From positions 1 through 64,000 of the forward strand of contig NZ_QTJR01000001.1 of the NCBI RefSeq assembly GCF_003382285.1: a stretch of 64,000 nucleotides of DNA. Reading direction: 5' to 3'. Positions 1 to 7,911 of this stretch are shown here, piece by piece (the stretch's first letter is position 1; each line of letters opens with the position of its first letter). Origin of the DNA: Lysobacter soli. GTDB lineage: Bacteria > Pseudomonadota > Gammaproteobacteria > Xanthomonadales > Xanthomonadaceae. A model generated the notes under the pieces. That model saw only the letters and a list, made by a program, of their open reading frames with translations. It ran no database searches and was not told the origin of the DNA. Position numbers and translations under genes: made by a program.

Positions 1-640
1 CGCACTCTTCGTCATTCCAGCGAAAGCTGGAATCCATTTTGATTTTGAGTGTGCGTTGTGACTTCGAAGTTGAAGCAGCAGCGCAGCGCTGTATCGCAAC
101 GGTTGGTCGCCGCTACCGCTTCGTTGCCCCTCACCCCAACCCCTCTCCCGATGGGAGAGGGGCTCAGAGCGACGACGTCACGCTCGATTGAATCCGTCAT
201 CCCGGCGAAAGCCGGGATCCAGGCTGTCACGCCATCGCCGCACTCTTCGTCATTCCAGCGAAAGCTGGAATCCATTTTGATTTTGAGTGTGCGTTGTGAC
301 TTCGAAGTTGAAGCAACAGCGCAGCGCTGTATCGCAACGGTTGGTCGCCGTGGCCGCTTCGTTGCCCCTCACCCCAACCCCTCTCCCGTTGGGAGAGGGG
401 CTGAAAGCGGCGTCACGCTCACTGAATCCGTCATCCCGGCGAAAGCCGGGATCCAGGCTGTCACGCCATCGCCGCATTCTTCGCCATTCCAGCGAAGCTG
501 GAATCCATTTTGATCTTTGAATTCACGTTCGGAGTTCGCGTTAAAAGCAACACCGCAGCACTGTGCCGCAACGGTTGGTCGCCGATACCGCTTCGTTGCC
601 CCTCACCCCAACCCCTCTCCCGATGGGAGAGGGGCTCCAA
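1..640. repeat. Tandem ~238-bp intergenic repeat, 2.7 copies
   Basis: The segment from position 3 recurs at 241 (period 238) and again at about 475 (period 234, more degenerate and ending near 640). Each unit contains three palindromic modules: a CATTCCAGCGAAAGCTGGAATCC hairpin-type arm pair (around 14, 252 and 484), a CCCTCACCCCAACCCCTCTCCCG...GGGAGAGGGGCT palindrome (127-164, 365-402, about 598-636) and, in the first two units, a CATCCCGGCGAAAGCCGGGA palindrome (about 198 and 433). Short open frames cross it on both strands but carry no recognisable protein features. I read it as noncoding repeat DNA. Confidence 0.85.
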
Positions 641-654
641 GCCCGCGCAGGAAT

Positions 655-1323
655 TCAGCGCTTCGCGACCTTCTTCCCTTCCGCGTCGCCGCCGCCGGCG
701 ATCGGGAAGTACTGCGTGCTCGCGCACAGCTCCACGCCGTTCGCGCTCGCGGCCGGCAGGTCGGTGCCCTTCAGGCCGATGAGTTTGAGCGTCTCGCCCG
801 TCGCGTCCTCGACCTTCGCCAGCGCGATGAAACCGGTGCGGTTGCCGCCGCACAAGGCGTTGGCCGGCGACTGCGTCGGCGGGGTTTCCTCTAGCACGCG
901 GCGCAGTTCGATCGGCTGCGAGGCATCGACGATCATCGCCTGCGCGTAGGTGGCGCCGGCCGAATACTGGTCGCCGCCGGACACCAGCGCGACGCGTTCG
1001 GTGGTGAAGCTCGCGCCGTTCTCGCCCTTGATGAGCGTGTCTTCCAGCGACAGCTTGCCGGTGACGGCGGTCGCCACCGGGTTGCCCGGGTCGAATTCGC
1101 CCAGCGCGACCGGCTTGATCATCGGCGGCGCCGCGCGCTCGACCGGCTTGGCGTTGACGTCGGGCTGCGGGTTGGCGGCCGGCGGCGGTGCGGTGATCGC
1201 TTCCGGCGGCGCGGTGTTGACCGGCGTCTGCGGCTCGCAGGCCGACAGGCCCGCCACCAGCAATGCGGCCGCCACGCGCGGGGCCATCCACGTCAAACCG
1301 GGGTTCGTCATCGCCTTGCTCAC
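655..1323 (-). CDS. Putative lipoprotein of unknown function
   Basis: The 222-residue product begins with a hydrophobic signal ending in a lipobox (LSAC, Cys29), so it is probably a lipid-anchored envelope protein. A Pro/Ala-rich linker follows (about residues 30-68), then a globular region with only two further cysteines (in ALCGG and ELCAS) that could pair. The start is a GTG at 1323, chosen because AAGGAG lies nine bases upstream; an in-frame ATG at 1311 is the alternative. The 3' end abuts the repeat block. I do not recognise the family and assign no role. Confidence 0.75.
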   Translation of the reverse strand: MSKAMTNPGLTWMAPRVAAALLVAGLSACEPQTPVNTAPPEAITAPPPAANPQPDVNAKPVERAAPPMIKPVALGEFDPGNPVATAVTGKLSLEDTLIKGENGASFTTERVALVSGGDQYSAGATYAQAMIVDASQPIELRRVLEETPPTQSPANALCGGNRTGFIALAKVEDATGETLKLIGLKGTDLPAASANGVELCASTQYFPIAGGGDAEGKKVAKR

Positions 1324-1374
1324 TGATTCAAGCTCCTTGCGGGTCGTGGACGCGGCGGGGGAAGTCCGTGCCGG

Positions 1375-2115
1375 CTAGGCGGCGTCGTCCACGAGCGGTT
1401 GCAATTGCGGGTCGAGGGCGACGCGCCCGTCGAACACGAAGCAGCGGCCATCGTAATGTCGGCCGCCGACCTGCTCAAAGTACCCCAGGATGCCGCCGTC
1501 GAGCTGCAACACGTTGCGCATTCCGTCGGCCTGCATCCACAAGGCGGCCTTCTCGCAGCGGATGCCGCCGGTGCAGAAGCTCACGACAGTGGCATCGCGC
1601 AGTGCGTCGCGATGGGGCTGCAATGCCTGCGGCAGGTCGGTGAAATTGTCGATGGGCAGGGTTAGCGCGCCCGTGAAGGTTCCGTAGCCGAACTCCTCGC
1701 GGTTGCGCGTGTCGAGCATCACCACCGGCTTGCCGGCATCGTCGAAACCCTGGTCGAGCCAGCGCGCCAGCGTGTGCGGTTCGACCATCGGTGCGCGGCC
1801 GTCGGAGAGCGGCGACGCGTTGTCGCGACGGAAGCTGATGATCTCCGGCTTCACCTTCGTCTTGAGCCGGCCGAACGGCTGGGCCCGGCTGTGGCTGAAC
1901 TTCACCAGCAGGTCGGCGAAGCGCGCATCCTCGCGCAGGGCGTCGAGGAAGCCGTGGATCGCGTCGTCCTCGCCCGCCAGGAACAGGTTGATGCCCTCGC
2001 CCGCGACCAGGATGGTGCCGCGCAGTCCGGCGGCGTCCGCCCGCTCGTGAAGGACCTTCGCGAGGTCGTCGGGCTGGTCGATGGAAACGAAGTGATAGGC
2101 GGCAATGTTGAGCAT
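1375..2115 (-). CDS. trhO: tRNA uridine(34) hydroxylase TrhO (rhodanese family)
   Basis: TrhO-family enzymes hydroxylate uridine 34 of certain tRNA anticodons, the first step of 5-(carboxy)methoxyuridine formation. The 246-residue protein shows the family layout: an N-terminal acylphosphatase-like domain (about 1-95, with the VAGEGINLFLAG stretch) and a C-terminal rhodanese domain (about 110-215) with the active-site loop CTGGIRCEK, whose catalytic cysteine is Cys181. It is at the short end for the family, because the cysteine-rich C-terminal tail of longer homologues is absent. The only in-frame ATG near the conserved N-terminus is at 2115. The cytosolic function is well supported by family identity. 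Confidence 0.92.
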   Translation of the reverse strand: MLNIAAYHFVSIDQPDDLAKVLHERADAAGLRGTILVAGEGINLFLAGEDDAIHGFLDALREDARFADLLVKFSHSRAQPFGRLKTKVKPEIISFRRDNASPLSDGRAPMVEPHTLARWLDQGFDDAGKPVVMLDTRNREEFGYGTFTGALTLPIDNFTDLPQALQPHRDALRDATVVSFCTGGIRCEKAALWMQADGMRNVLQLDGGILGYFEQVGGRHYDGRCFVFDGRVALDPQLQPLVDDAA

Positions 2116-2168
2116 GCGCCTATTGTAAGCCGCAGTAATTACCTGAGCTTCGCGCCGTAACTGATTGA

Positions 2169-2822
2169 TCAGTATTGCCCGGAAGACGGCGTCCGGCGCA
2201 GCCAATGCGCCGCGAGCATCAGCCACACCGCGATCGCCGCGATCACCACCTTCTGGCTGAGCCCGCGCGGCAGGTCCCGCCAGAGCGCATGCAGCCACAG
2301 CGCGACGAAGCAGAACACCGCCAACCCGAAAGCCAGCGCGAACTGCTGTCGCCAGCGCGGATCGCGCCGGAAGGCCCAGCTCTGCCACAGCATCCCCAGC
2401 GTGGTGCCGAGGAACGCGAGCGGCGCGGAGATCGCGTGGATCTTCGCCGCCATCGTCATCGCGGCCGGGCCGCCGCGGTCGGTCTCGGCCCACGCGGTGA
2501 CGGCCACGCCGATCGCGCCGACCAGGAACAGGCACAGCGCGGCCGCGCTGCGTCGCTCGCGCCCCGCGGCCCCGTAGTAGCCGGCGCCGATCAGCGCCAG
2601 ACTCATCGCCAGGCCGACATAGGCCAGCTGCAGCCACAACCCGAGCGGACCCAGCAGGTAGAAGCTCAGCGTCGCGCGGACGAAATCCAGGTCCGTGCGC
2701 AGGAACTGCATCGCAATGGCGACGAGCGCGAACACCGCCACGCCGCCCAGCGCCCACGTCCCGATCGTCCGCGTACGGGCGGAGGCGATCCGCTGCTGCG
2801 CGACGGCCGGGACGTCGGACAT
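2169..2822 (-). CDS. DUF998-like integral membrane protein
   Basis: The 217-residue protein is strongly hydrophobic with about six predicted transmembrane helices and short basic loops, matching the size and pattern of DUF998 proteins, whose biochemical role is not established. Its ATG overlaps the TGA of the upstream gene by one base (TGATG at 2820-2824), so the two are likely translationally coupled and cotranscribed. No catalytic motif is visible. The family call is by overall pattern and is moderate. Confidence 0.7.
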   Translation of the reverse strand: MSDVPAVAQQRIASARTRTIGTWALGGVAVFALVAIAMQFLRTDLDFVRATLSFYLLGPLGLWLQLAYVGLAMSLALIGAGYYGAAGRERRSAAALCLFLVGAIGVAVTAWAETDRGGPAAMTMAAKIHAISAPLAFLGTTLGMLWQSWAFRRDPRWRQQFALAFGLAVFCFVALWLHALWRDLPRGLSQKVVIAAIAVWLMLAAHWLRRTPSSGQY

Positions 2823-3331
2823 CACCGCGCCCCCATGTAATCCAGCTTGCCGACCGGCACGCCGTTGTGGCGCAGCAGCGCGTAGGCGGTGGTCACGTGG
2901 AAGAAGAACTGCGGCAGGCCGTACTGGAGCAGGTAGTTGCGGCCGTCGAAGCGGCGCTCCTTCGGCGTGCCCGGGCGCAGGACGATCTCGCGCTCGCCGG
3001 CGCCTTCGAACAGCAGCGCGTCGAGGCCCTCGACGAAGGCCAGCGTCTTCGCGATGCGCTGGCGCAGCTCGGCGAAGGTGCGTTCCTCGTCCGGGATGGC
3101 CGGCACTTCGACGTCGGCCAGCCGCGCGCTCACGCTCTTGGCGAAATCGCAGGCGATCTGCACCTGGCGCGCGAGCGGGAACATGTCGGGGAACAGGCGC
3201 GTGTGCAGCAGCACCTCGGGGTCGTAACCCTGTGCCTTCGCGTGCGCCTCGCCCTTGGCGAGCACGCCGTCGAGCGCGCCGAGCATGTGGCGGAATACGG
3301 GCACGCTTGCGTCGTGCAGGGACAGGGTCAT
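2822..3331 (-). CDS. DUF1993 family protein
   Basis: The 169-residue soluble protein matches the DUF1993 family in size and conserved segments: LHDASVPVFRHML near the start, LFPDMFPLARQVQ in the middle and LPQFFFHVTTAYALLRHNGV near the C-terminus. The fold resembles DinB-like four-helix bundles, but function is unknown. I chose the ATG at 3331 over 3367 because GGAGAT precedes it at normal spacing and homologues begin at this point. It is the first gene of a two-gene unit with the DUF998-like membrane protein, joined by a one-base stop/start overlap. Confidence 0.85.
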   Translation of the reverse strand: MTLSLHDASVPVFRHMLGALDGVLAKGEAHAKAQGYDPEVLLHTRLFPDMFPLARQVQIACDFAKSVSARLADVEVPAIPDEERTFAELRQRIAKTLAFVEGLDALLFEGAGEREIVLRPGTPKERRFDGRNYLLQYGLPQFFFHVTTAYALLRHNGVPVGKLDYMGAR

Positions 3332-3386
3332 GCCGATCTCCAGATGAGGAATGCGGCGATGGTACACGGCGATCCGGAGGTTCCGC

Positions 3387-3402
3387 GTCGATCCGCATCG
3401 AC
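3387..3402. other. Short inverted repeat at glycosyltransferase 3' end
   Basis: GTCGAT CCGC ATCGAC forms a six-base-pair stem with a four-base loop, followed by another copy of CGTCGATCCGCA. It lies 20 bases past the glycosyltransferase stop. There is no T-tract, so it is at most a weak or Rho-assisted termination element. Confidence 0.25.
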
Positions 3403-3421
3403 CCGCGTCGATCCGCAGACC

Positions 3422-4624
3422 TCAGGTGGGCGCCAGATCCGTGCGACCCTGCGCCAGCGCGCCGTACAGCGATTCGACACGGCGCATGAGGGTGTCCGAA
3501 CTCCAGCGTCGCGCGTCGTCCGGGCCGGCCGCGGACAGCCGCGCGCGCAGCTCCGGCGAACGCAGCACCTGCGCCGCCCGCGCGGCGAAGGCGGCGACGT
3601 CCTCCGGCGCGATCATCGCGCTGTGCGTGTCGCGCAGCACCGTCGCCGTCCCCATCACGGCGGTGGAGACGATCGGCACGCCCAGCGCCATCGCCTCGAT
3701 CAGTACAAGGCCCTGCGTTTCGGTCGGCGAAGCGAACACGAACGCATCCCCGGCCTTGTAGGCGTCCAGCAGCGTCGTGCGGCGGTCGAGATTGCCGAAG
3801 AACCGCACGTTCGCCCCGATGCCGAGCTCGCTTGCCAGCCGGCGCAGGCGAGCCTCGTCCGGCCCTTCGCCTGCGATGAGGAACAGCAGTTCGGGGAAGT
3901 CGTCCACCAGCCGCTTCACCACGCGCAGCAGGAAGGCGATGTTCTTCTCCAGCGACAAACGGCTGACCGTGACCAGCGTCTGGCGATCCGGCGCGATGCC
4001 GTGCTTCTCGCGGAACCTCGCGCCGTCGCCGCCGGTGAATTCGGCCATGTCGATGCCCGTCGGCAGCACGGTGTGCGGCGTGGTGATGCCGTACCGCTGC
4101 AGCACGTCGACCATCTGCGCGCTCGGAACGATGAGGTGATCCACGCCATGGCACAGCTTGCGCGACGCCGCGCGCGCGACGAAGCGACCCACCGGCGTCG
4201 GCAGCCACGGCAGGTAATGGCCGACGTATTCCTCGAAGTAGGTGTGGTAGGTCTCGACCGTCGGCACGCCGAGTTCGCGCGAGAGCTGCACGCCCATCGC
4301 ATGCGCGCGGAACGGCGTGTGGATGTGGATGACGTCCCACTCGCGGGCCGCCAGTCTTTCGCGCATCGCGCGCGCGGCATCCGCGCGCATCAGTCTGTCT
4401 TCGGGATCGAAGAAGATCACCCGCGAGGGCACGCGCAGCACCTCGAACTCGCCCTGCCCGTCGTGCTGGTCCTGCCCGCTGCCGTCGCCGTAGTCGGGCG
4501 CGACGATCGTCACCGCGTGGCCCATCCGCGCCAACGAGCGGGCGAAGGTGCGGATCGAGGTGGACACGCCGTTCACGCGCGGGAAGTACACGTCCGACAG
4601 CATCAGCAGGTTCATCGCGTGCAT
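3422..4624 (-). CDS. GT4-family glycosyltransferase
   Basis: The 400-residue cytosolic or membrane-associated protein has the GT-B layout of glycosyltransferase family 4. The N-terminal domain opens with SDVYFPRVNGVSTSI (acceptor side). The C-terminal domain carries IAGEGPDEARL and the EX7E motif within ETQGLVLIEAMALGVP (nucleotide-sugar binding). This subgroup often glycosylates diacylglycerol or related lipids using UDP-glucose or GDP-mannose, but the acceptor here cannot be deduced. The start at 4624 (MHAMNLL) could instead be 4615; neither has a clear ribosome site. It stands alone, with a short gap to soxR upstream. Confidence 0.88.
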   Translation of the reverse strand: MHAMNLLMLSDVYFPRVNGVSTSIRTFARSLARMGHAVTIVAPDYGDGSGQDQHDGQGEFEVLRVPSRVIFFDPEDRLMRADAARAMRERLAAREWDVIHIHTPFRAHAMGVQLSRELGVPTVETYHTYFEEYVGHYLPWLPTPVGRFVARAASRKLCHGVDHLIVPSAQMVDVLQRYGITTPHTVLPTGIDMAEFTGGDGARFREKHGIAPDRQTLVTVSRLSLEKNIAFLLRVVKRLVDDFPELLFLIAGEGPDEARLRRLASELGIGANVRFFGNLDRRTTLLDAYKAGDAFVFASPTETQGLVLIEAMALGVPIVSTAVMGTATVLRDTHSAMIAPEDVAAFAARAAQVLRSPELRARLSAAGPDDARRWSSDTLMRRVESLYGALAQGRTDLAPT

Positions 4625-4681
4625 CCGTCCGGCGCCGGCCGCCGGTTTGCACGATTGCAGCGGAGGTTTGTTACAGCCGTG

Positions 4682-5125
4682 TCACACCGGGCCGTCCCAT
4701 CGCTGCGGCCCGGCGCCCTGGTCGCCCAGCCAGTCGCCCGGGTTCGCCAGCCGGCACCGGTCCAGCGACAGGCAGCCGCAGCCGATGCAGTCGTCCAGCG
4801 TGTCGCGCATGCGGATCAGCTCGGCGATGCGCGTATCGAGCTCTTCCCGCCACGCGCTCGACAGCCGGGTCCAGTCGCGGCGCGTCGGCGTGCGCGCTTC
4901 GGGCAGGCTCGCCAGCGCATCCCGGATCGTCGCAAGCGGCATGCCCACGCGCTGTGCGGCGCGGATGATCGCGATCCGACGCAGCGTATCGCGCGAGTAC
5001 CGCCGCTGGTTGCCTTCGCTGCGCTGGCTGTGGATCAGGCCCTTCGCTTCGTAGAAATGCAGCGCCGACACCGCCACGCCGCTGCGCCGGGCGACTTCGC
5101 CGACGCTGAGTTCCTCGCTGCCCAT
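4682..5125 (-). CDS. soxR: Redox-sensitive transcriptional activator SoxR
   Basis: This MerR-family regulator (147 residues) senses redox-cycling compounds through a [2Fe-2S] cluster. The winged-helix domain occupies residues 6-75 ([19 protein letters not shown]). A dimerisation helix follows, then the cluster motif [12 protein letters not shown] with Cys113, 116, 118 and 124, matching the SoxR CX2CXCX5C signature. It is transcribed divergently from a quinone-reductase-like gene, and the intervening DNA holds a perfect SoxR-type operator. In non-enteric bacteria SoxR typically controls such reductases and efflux pumps directly, without SoxS, and that is the arrangement here. Confidence 0.95.
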   Translation of the reverse strand: MGSEELSVGEVARRSGVAVSALHFYEAKGLIHSQRSEGNQRRYSRDTLRRIAIIRAAQRVGMPLATIRDALASLPEARTPTRRDWTRLSSAWREELDTRIAELIRMRDTLDDCIGCGCLSLDRCRLANPGDWLGDQGAGPQRWDGPV

Positions 5126-5129
5126 CGGC

Positions 5130-5160
5130 TTGACCTCAACTTAAGTTGAGGTTCTATCCT
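5130..5160 (+). promoter_or_regulatory. SoxR operator and MerR-type promoter
   Basis: A 20-bp perfect palindrome, ACCTCAACTTAAGTTGAGGT, spans 5133-5152. It overlaps a -35-like TTGACC at 5130-5135 and lies upstream of a -10-like TATCCT at 5155-5160. The spacer is 19 bp, the over-long spacing that MerR-family activators correct by DNA distortion. The promoter reads towards the reductase/MFS pair at 5193. The palindrome closely resembles known SoxR boxes (CCTCAAGTTAACTTGAGG type). Confidence 0.88.
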
Positions 5161-5192
5161 CACGCCCGTCACTGTTTCGAGTCAACCCGAGT

Positions 5193-6188
5193 ATGGATAC
5201 CCGCACCGCGCGCGACGGCTACGTCGCACGCTCCGCGCCTGCGCCGACGATGCAGGCGGTCGTGTTCGACGACTACGGCCCGCCCGATGTCCTGCGGCTC
5301 GCCGATCTCCCGCTTCCCGAACCCGCCCGCGGCGAAATCCGCGTGCGCGTACGCGCGGCTGGCGTGCAACCGGCCGACTGCGCGACGCGCAACGGCTGGT
5401 TCGCCCAGCGTGGCATCGGAATCGCGCCATTTCCGCGGCAACTGGGCAACGAATTCGCGGGCGTAGTCGACGCAGTCGGCGATGGCGTGACGTCGCTGCT
5501 CGTCGGCGACGAAGTGCTCGGCTGGACGACTGCGAACGCCTACGCGGAAGCGGTCGTCGTACCGGTCGGGCAAGTGGTGCTCAAGCCGGTGATGATGTCC
5601 TGGGCCGTGGCGGGTGCGTTGTCGGCGTCGGGCCAGACGGCCCACACGGCGGTCGAAGCGTTGTCGATCCGCCGCGGCGACACGGTGCTCGTCCACGGTG
5701 CGGCCGGCGGCGTCGGCACGATGGCCGTGCAGCTGGCGCGCCTGCGCGGCGCGCACGTCATCGGCACCGCCAGTCGCGAAAACCACGAGTACCTGCGCGC
5801 GCTCGGCGCCGAGCCCGTGCTTTACGGGCCCGGCCTGGCCGAACGCGTGCGCGCCATCGCACCACACGGCGTGCACGCGGCGCTCGATGGCAGCGGGCGC
5901 GGCGCCCTGGATGCGTCGATCGAGCTCGGCATCGATCCCACACGAATCGGCACGCTGGTGGATTTCGAGGACGTGCAGCGCCTGGGCGTGCAGGCGATCC
6001 GCAGCGAGCGCAACCGCGAACGCCTGCAGGCGCTGGTCGACCTGCACGATGCCGGCCGATTGCGGGTGCACGTGCGCGACATCTATCCCCTCGCCTACGC
6101 CGCCGTGGCGCACCGCGACGTGGAGAACGGCCACGGACGTGGCAAGGTTGTGCTCATGGTGTACGAGACGAAAGGATTCGCGCTGTGA
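5193..6188 (+). CDS. MDR-family zinc-independent alcohol dehydrogenase / quinone oxidoreductase
   Basis: The 331-residue protein belongs to the medium-chain dehydrogenase/reductase superfamily. It has an N-terminal GroES-like domain (MQAVVFDDYGPPDVL..., from about residue 20) and a Rossmann domain with HGAAGGVGTMAVQLAR (about 167-183) for NAD(P)H. The structural zinc cysteines and catalytic zinc ligands of classical alcohol dehydrogenases are absent, which favours an NADPH:quinone-oxidoreductase-like role. Homologues begin at the ATG at 5250, but the promoter position allows the ATG at 5193. It is the first gene behind the SoxR-controlled promoter and abuts the MFS gene, so it probably detoxifies redox-cycling compounds. 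Confidence 0.85.
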   Translation: MDTRTARDGYVARSAPAPTMQAVVFDDYGPPDVLRLADLPLPEPARGEIRVRVRAAGVQPADCATRNGWFAQRGIGIAPFPRQLGNEFAGVVDAVGDGVTSLLVGDEVLGWTTANAYAEAVVVPVGQVVLKPVMMSWAVAGALSASGQTAHTAVEALSIRRGDTVLVHGAAGGVGTMAVQLARLRGAHVIGTASRENHEYLRALGAEPVLYGPGLAERVRAIAPHGVHAALDGSGRGALDASIELGIDPTRIGTLVDFEDVQRLGVQAIRSERNRERLQALVDLHDAGRLRVHVRDIYPLAYAAVAHRDVENGHGRGKVVLMVYETKGFAL

Positions 6189-7645
6189 TGGAAGGACGTC
6201 GGGATGGCGAAGTCGATTCGCGTTCGAACGAGATCGGCGATTCGCCCTCGCCCCAACCCCTCTCCCGCCCGCGGGAGAGGGGCTCCTATCCGGGTGCCGA
6301 GACGGAAAGCCTGTTCGATCGGAAGTACCGCGCCACCACCATCGGCGCGGTGGTGCTCGTCGCGCTGTACGCCTTCGAGGCGCTTGCCGTCGCCACGGCG
6401 ATGCCGACGGTCGCGCAGGCGCTGGACGGCTTGCCCCTGTATGCGCTCGCGTTCGGCGGCACGCTCGCCTCGTCGGTGATCGGCATGGTCGCGTGCGGCC
6501 CGTGGGCGGACCGCCGCGGGCCTGCGCCGCCCCTGCGGCACGGCATCGTGTGGTTCTCGATCGGACTGCTGATCGCCGGCTTCGCGTCGTCGATGGAAGT
6601 CCTGCTGCTGGGCCGCATCGTGCAGGGCTTCGGCGGCGGCCTGATGTCGGTGGCGTTGTACGTCGCGGTGGGTCGCGTGTATCCGCCGGCGATGCACCCG
6701 CGCATCTTCTCGTCGTTCGCCGCGGCCTGGGTCGTGCCGGCGGTGATCGGGCCGACCATCGCCGGCGCGCTGGTCGAACACCTCGGATGGCGGTGGGTGT
6801 TCCTGTCGGTGCCGTTGCTCGCGATGGCTGCCGCCGCCTGCGTGCTGCCGGCGCTGCGCAACCTGCGGGAAGGCGAACACGCGCACGACGACGGAGGTCT
6901 GTCGCCGCACCGCCTCGCCTGGGCGGTCGGCGCGGCGGCGAGCGCGCTCGCGCTGCATTACGCAGGCCAGCGCCACGGCGCCGCGGGCGCCGGGATGCTC
7001 GCGATCTCCGCCATCGCGCTGGTCGTATGCGCGTGGCACCTGCTGCCGCGCGGCACGCTGCGCGCCGCGCGCGGTCTGCCGACGGTGGTGATGATGCGCG
7101 GCATCGCATCGGGCGCGTTCTTCGGGACGGAAGTGTTCATCCCGTTGTTGCTGTCGCGAGAACGCGGGCTGTCGCCGACGATGGCCGGCGCGGCGCTCAC
7201 GCTGGGCGCGCTGGGCTGGTCGCTGGGCTCGTGGTGCCGCAGCCGGCCATCGCAGCCGTTCGCGCCGTCGCAGCTGCTGCGTTACGGAATGTCGTTGATC
7301 GTGGCCGGCATCGCGGGCGTGGCGTGCGCGGTGTCGCCCTCGGTGCCGGTCAGCATCGGCATCGTCGGCTGGATCGCCGCCGGCTTCGGCATGGGACTGC
7401 TGTTTCCCACGCTTTCGGTGCTGATCCTGGAACTGTCGCCGCCCAATCGTCAGGGCGTGAATTCCTCCGCACTGCATCTGTGCGATGCGTTGTTCACCGC
7501 GACGGTGCTCGCCGTCGGCGGCTCGGTCTTCGCGGCGTTGCTGACGCGTGCGCCGTCGATGGCGTATCTGGTCGGCTTCGCGATTTCCGCCGCCCTCGCG
7601 CTGCTCGGCGCGCTGCTGGCCTCGCGCGTGCGTCCGGTGGCCTAG
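6188..7645 (+). CDS. MFS transporter, probable drug efflux
   Basis: The 485-residue protein has about 12-14 transmembrane helices. Helix 1 is TIGAVVLVALYAFEALAVATAMP, and the helix 2-3 loop is GPWADRRG, a variant of the MFS motif A. The start ATG at 6188 shares one base with the stop of the reductase gene (TGATG), with a GTG at 6185 as an overlapping alternative, so translation is coupled. The first ~50 residues are unusual: codons about 20-35 are encoded by a copy of the CCCCAACCCCTCTCCC palindromic repeat (6245-6284). Substrates are likely SoxR-inducing redox-active drugs, inferred from context. Confidence 0.85.
   Translation: MEGRRDGEVDSRSNEIGDSPSPQPLSRPRERGSYPGAETESLFDRKYRATTIGAVVLVALYAFEALAVATAMPTVAQALDGLPLYALAFGGTLASSVIGMVACGPWADRRGPAPPLRHGIVWFSIGLLIAGFASSMEVLLLGRIVQGFGGGLMSVALYVAVGRVYPPAMHPRIFSSFAAAWVVPAVIGPTIAGALVEHLGWRWVFLSVPLLAMAAAACVLPALRNLREGEHAHDDGGLSPHRLAWAVGAAASALALHYAGQRHGAAGAGMLAISAIALVVCAWHLLPRGTLRAARGLPTVVMMRGIASGAFFGTEVFIPLLLSRERGLSPTMAGAALTLGALGWSLGSWCRSRPSQPFAPSQLLRYGMSLIVAGIAGVACAVSPSVPVSIGIVGWIAAGFGMGLLFPTLSVLILELSPPNRQGVNSSALHLCDALFTATVLAVGGSVFAALLTRAPSMAYLVGFAISAALALLGALLASRVRPVA
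6245..6284. repeat. Palindromic REP-like repeat inside the MFS coding sequence
   Basis: The sequence CCCCAACCCCTCTCCCGCC followed by CGCGGGAGAGGGGCT is the same palindrome found between genes elsewhere in the window. Here it is read in frame as part of the N-terminal tail (residues SPQPLSRPRERGS) of the MFS protein. No start codon occurs between it and the first transmembrane helix. Confidence 0.85.
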
Positions 7646-7863
7646 CCTGCTTCGGCCGAACGCACCCAGCGTAAGCCCACGAAGATGCCCGTGATCGCGG
7701 CGCCGATGGCCAGCGCCGTGCCCGTCGCATTCTGCGGGCCGTACGCGAGGATCAACCAGACGACGATGCCCGTCGCCGCCAGCGACACGGCCATGCGCCA
7801 GGACGTCACGCTATCGAGCGCAAGTTCCAGCACGAATTCCAGCACTTCACCGACCAGCGACAT
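7642..7863 (-). CDS. Small membrane protein, unknown function
   Basis: The 73-residue product has a short amphipathic N-terminus and two predicted transmembrane helices (about residues 23-42 and 46-66), ending WVRSAEAG. Its stop overlaps the stop of the convergent MFS gene by three bases. Length, hydrophobic pattern and codon use support a real gene, but I do not recognise a family. Confidence 0.65.
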   Translation of the reverse strand: MSLVGEVLEFVLELALDSVTSWRMAVSLAATGIVVWLILAYGPQNATGTALAIGAAITGIFVGLRWVRSAEAG

Positions 7864-7911
7864 CCCGGCATCCCTGCCGCGAACGCGGCGTCGACTTCCC
7901 CAGCCGGCAGC

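Noticed and set aside
49-520. Open frames within the 238-bp tandem repeat
   Set aside because: They translate the palindromic repeats on both strands and repeat themselves; there is no start signal or protein-like composition.
2867-5149. 760-codon plus-strand frame opposite the DUF1993, glycosyltransferase and SoxR genes
   Set aside because: Antisense artefact; the minus-strand proteins have clear domains and ribosome sites.
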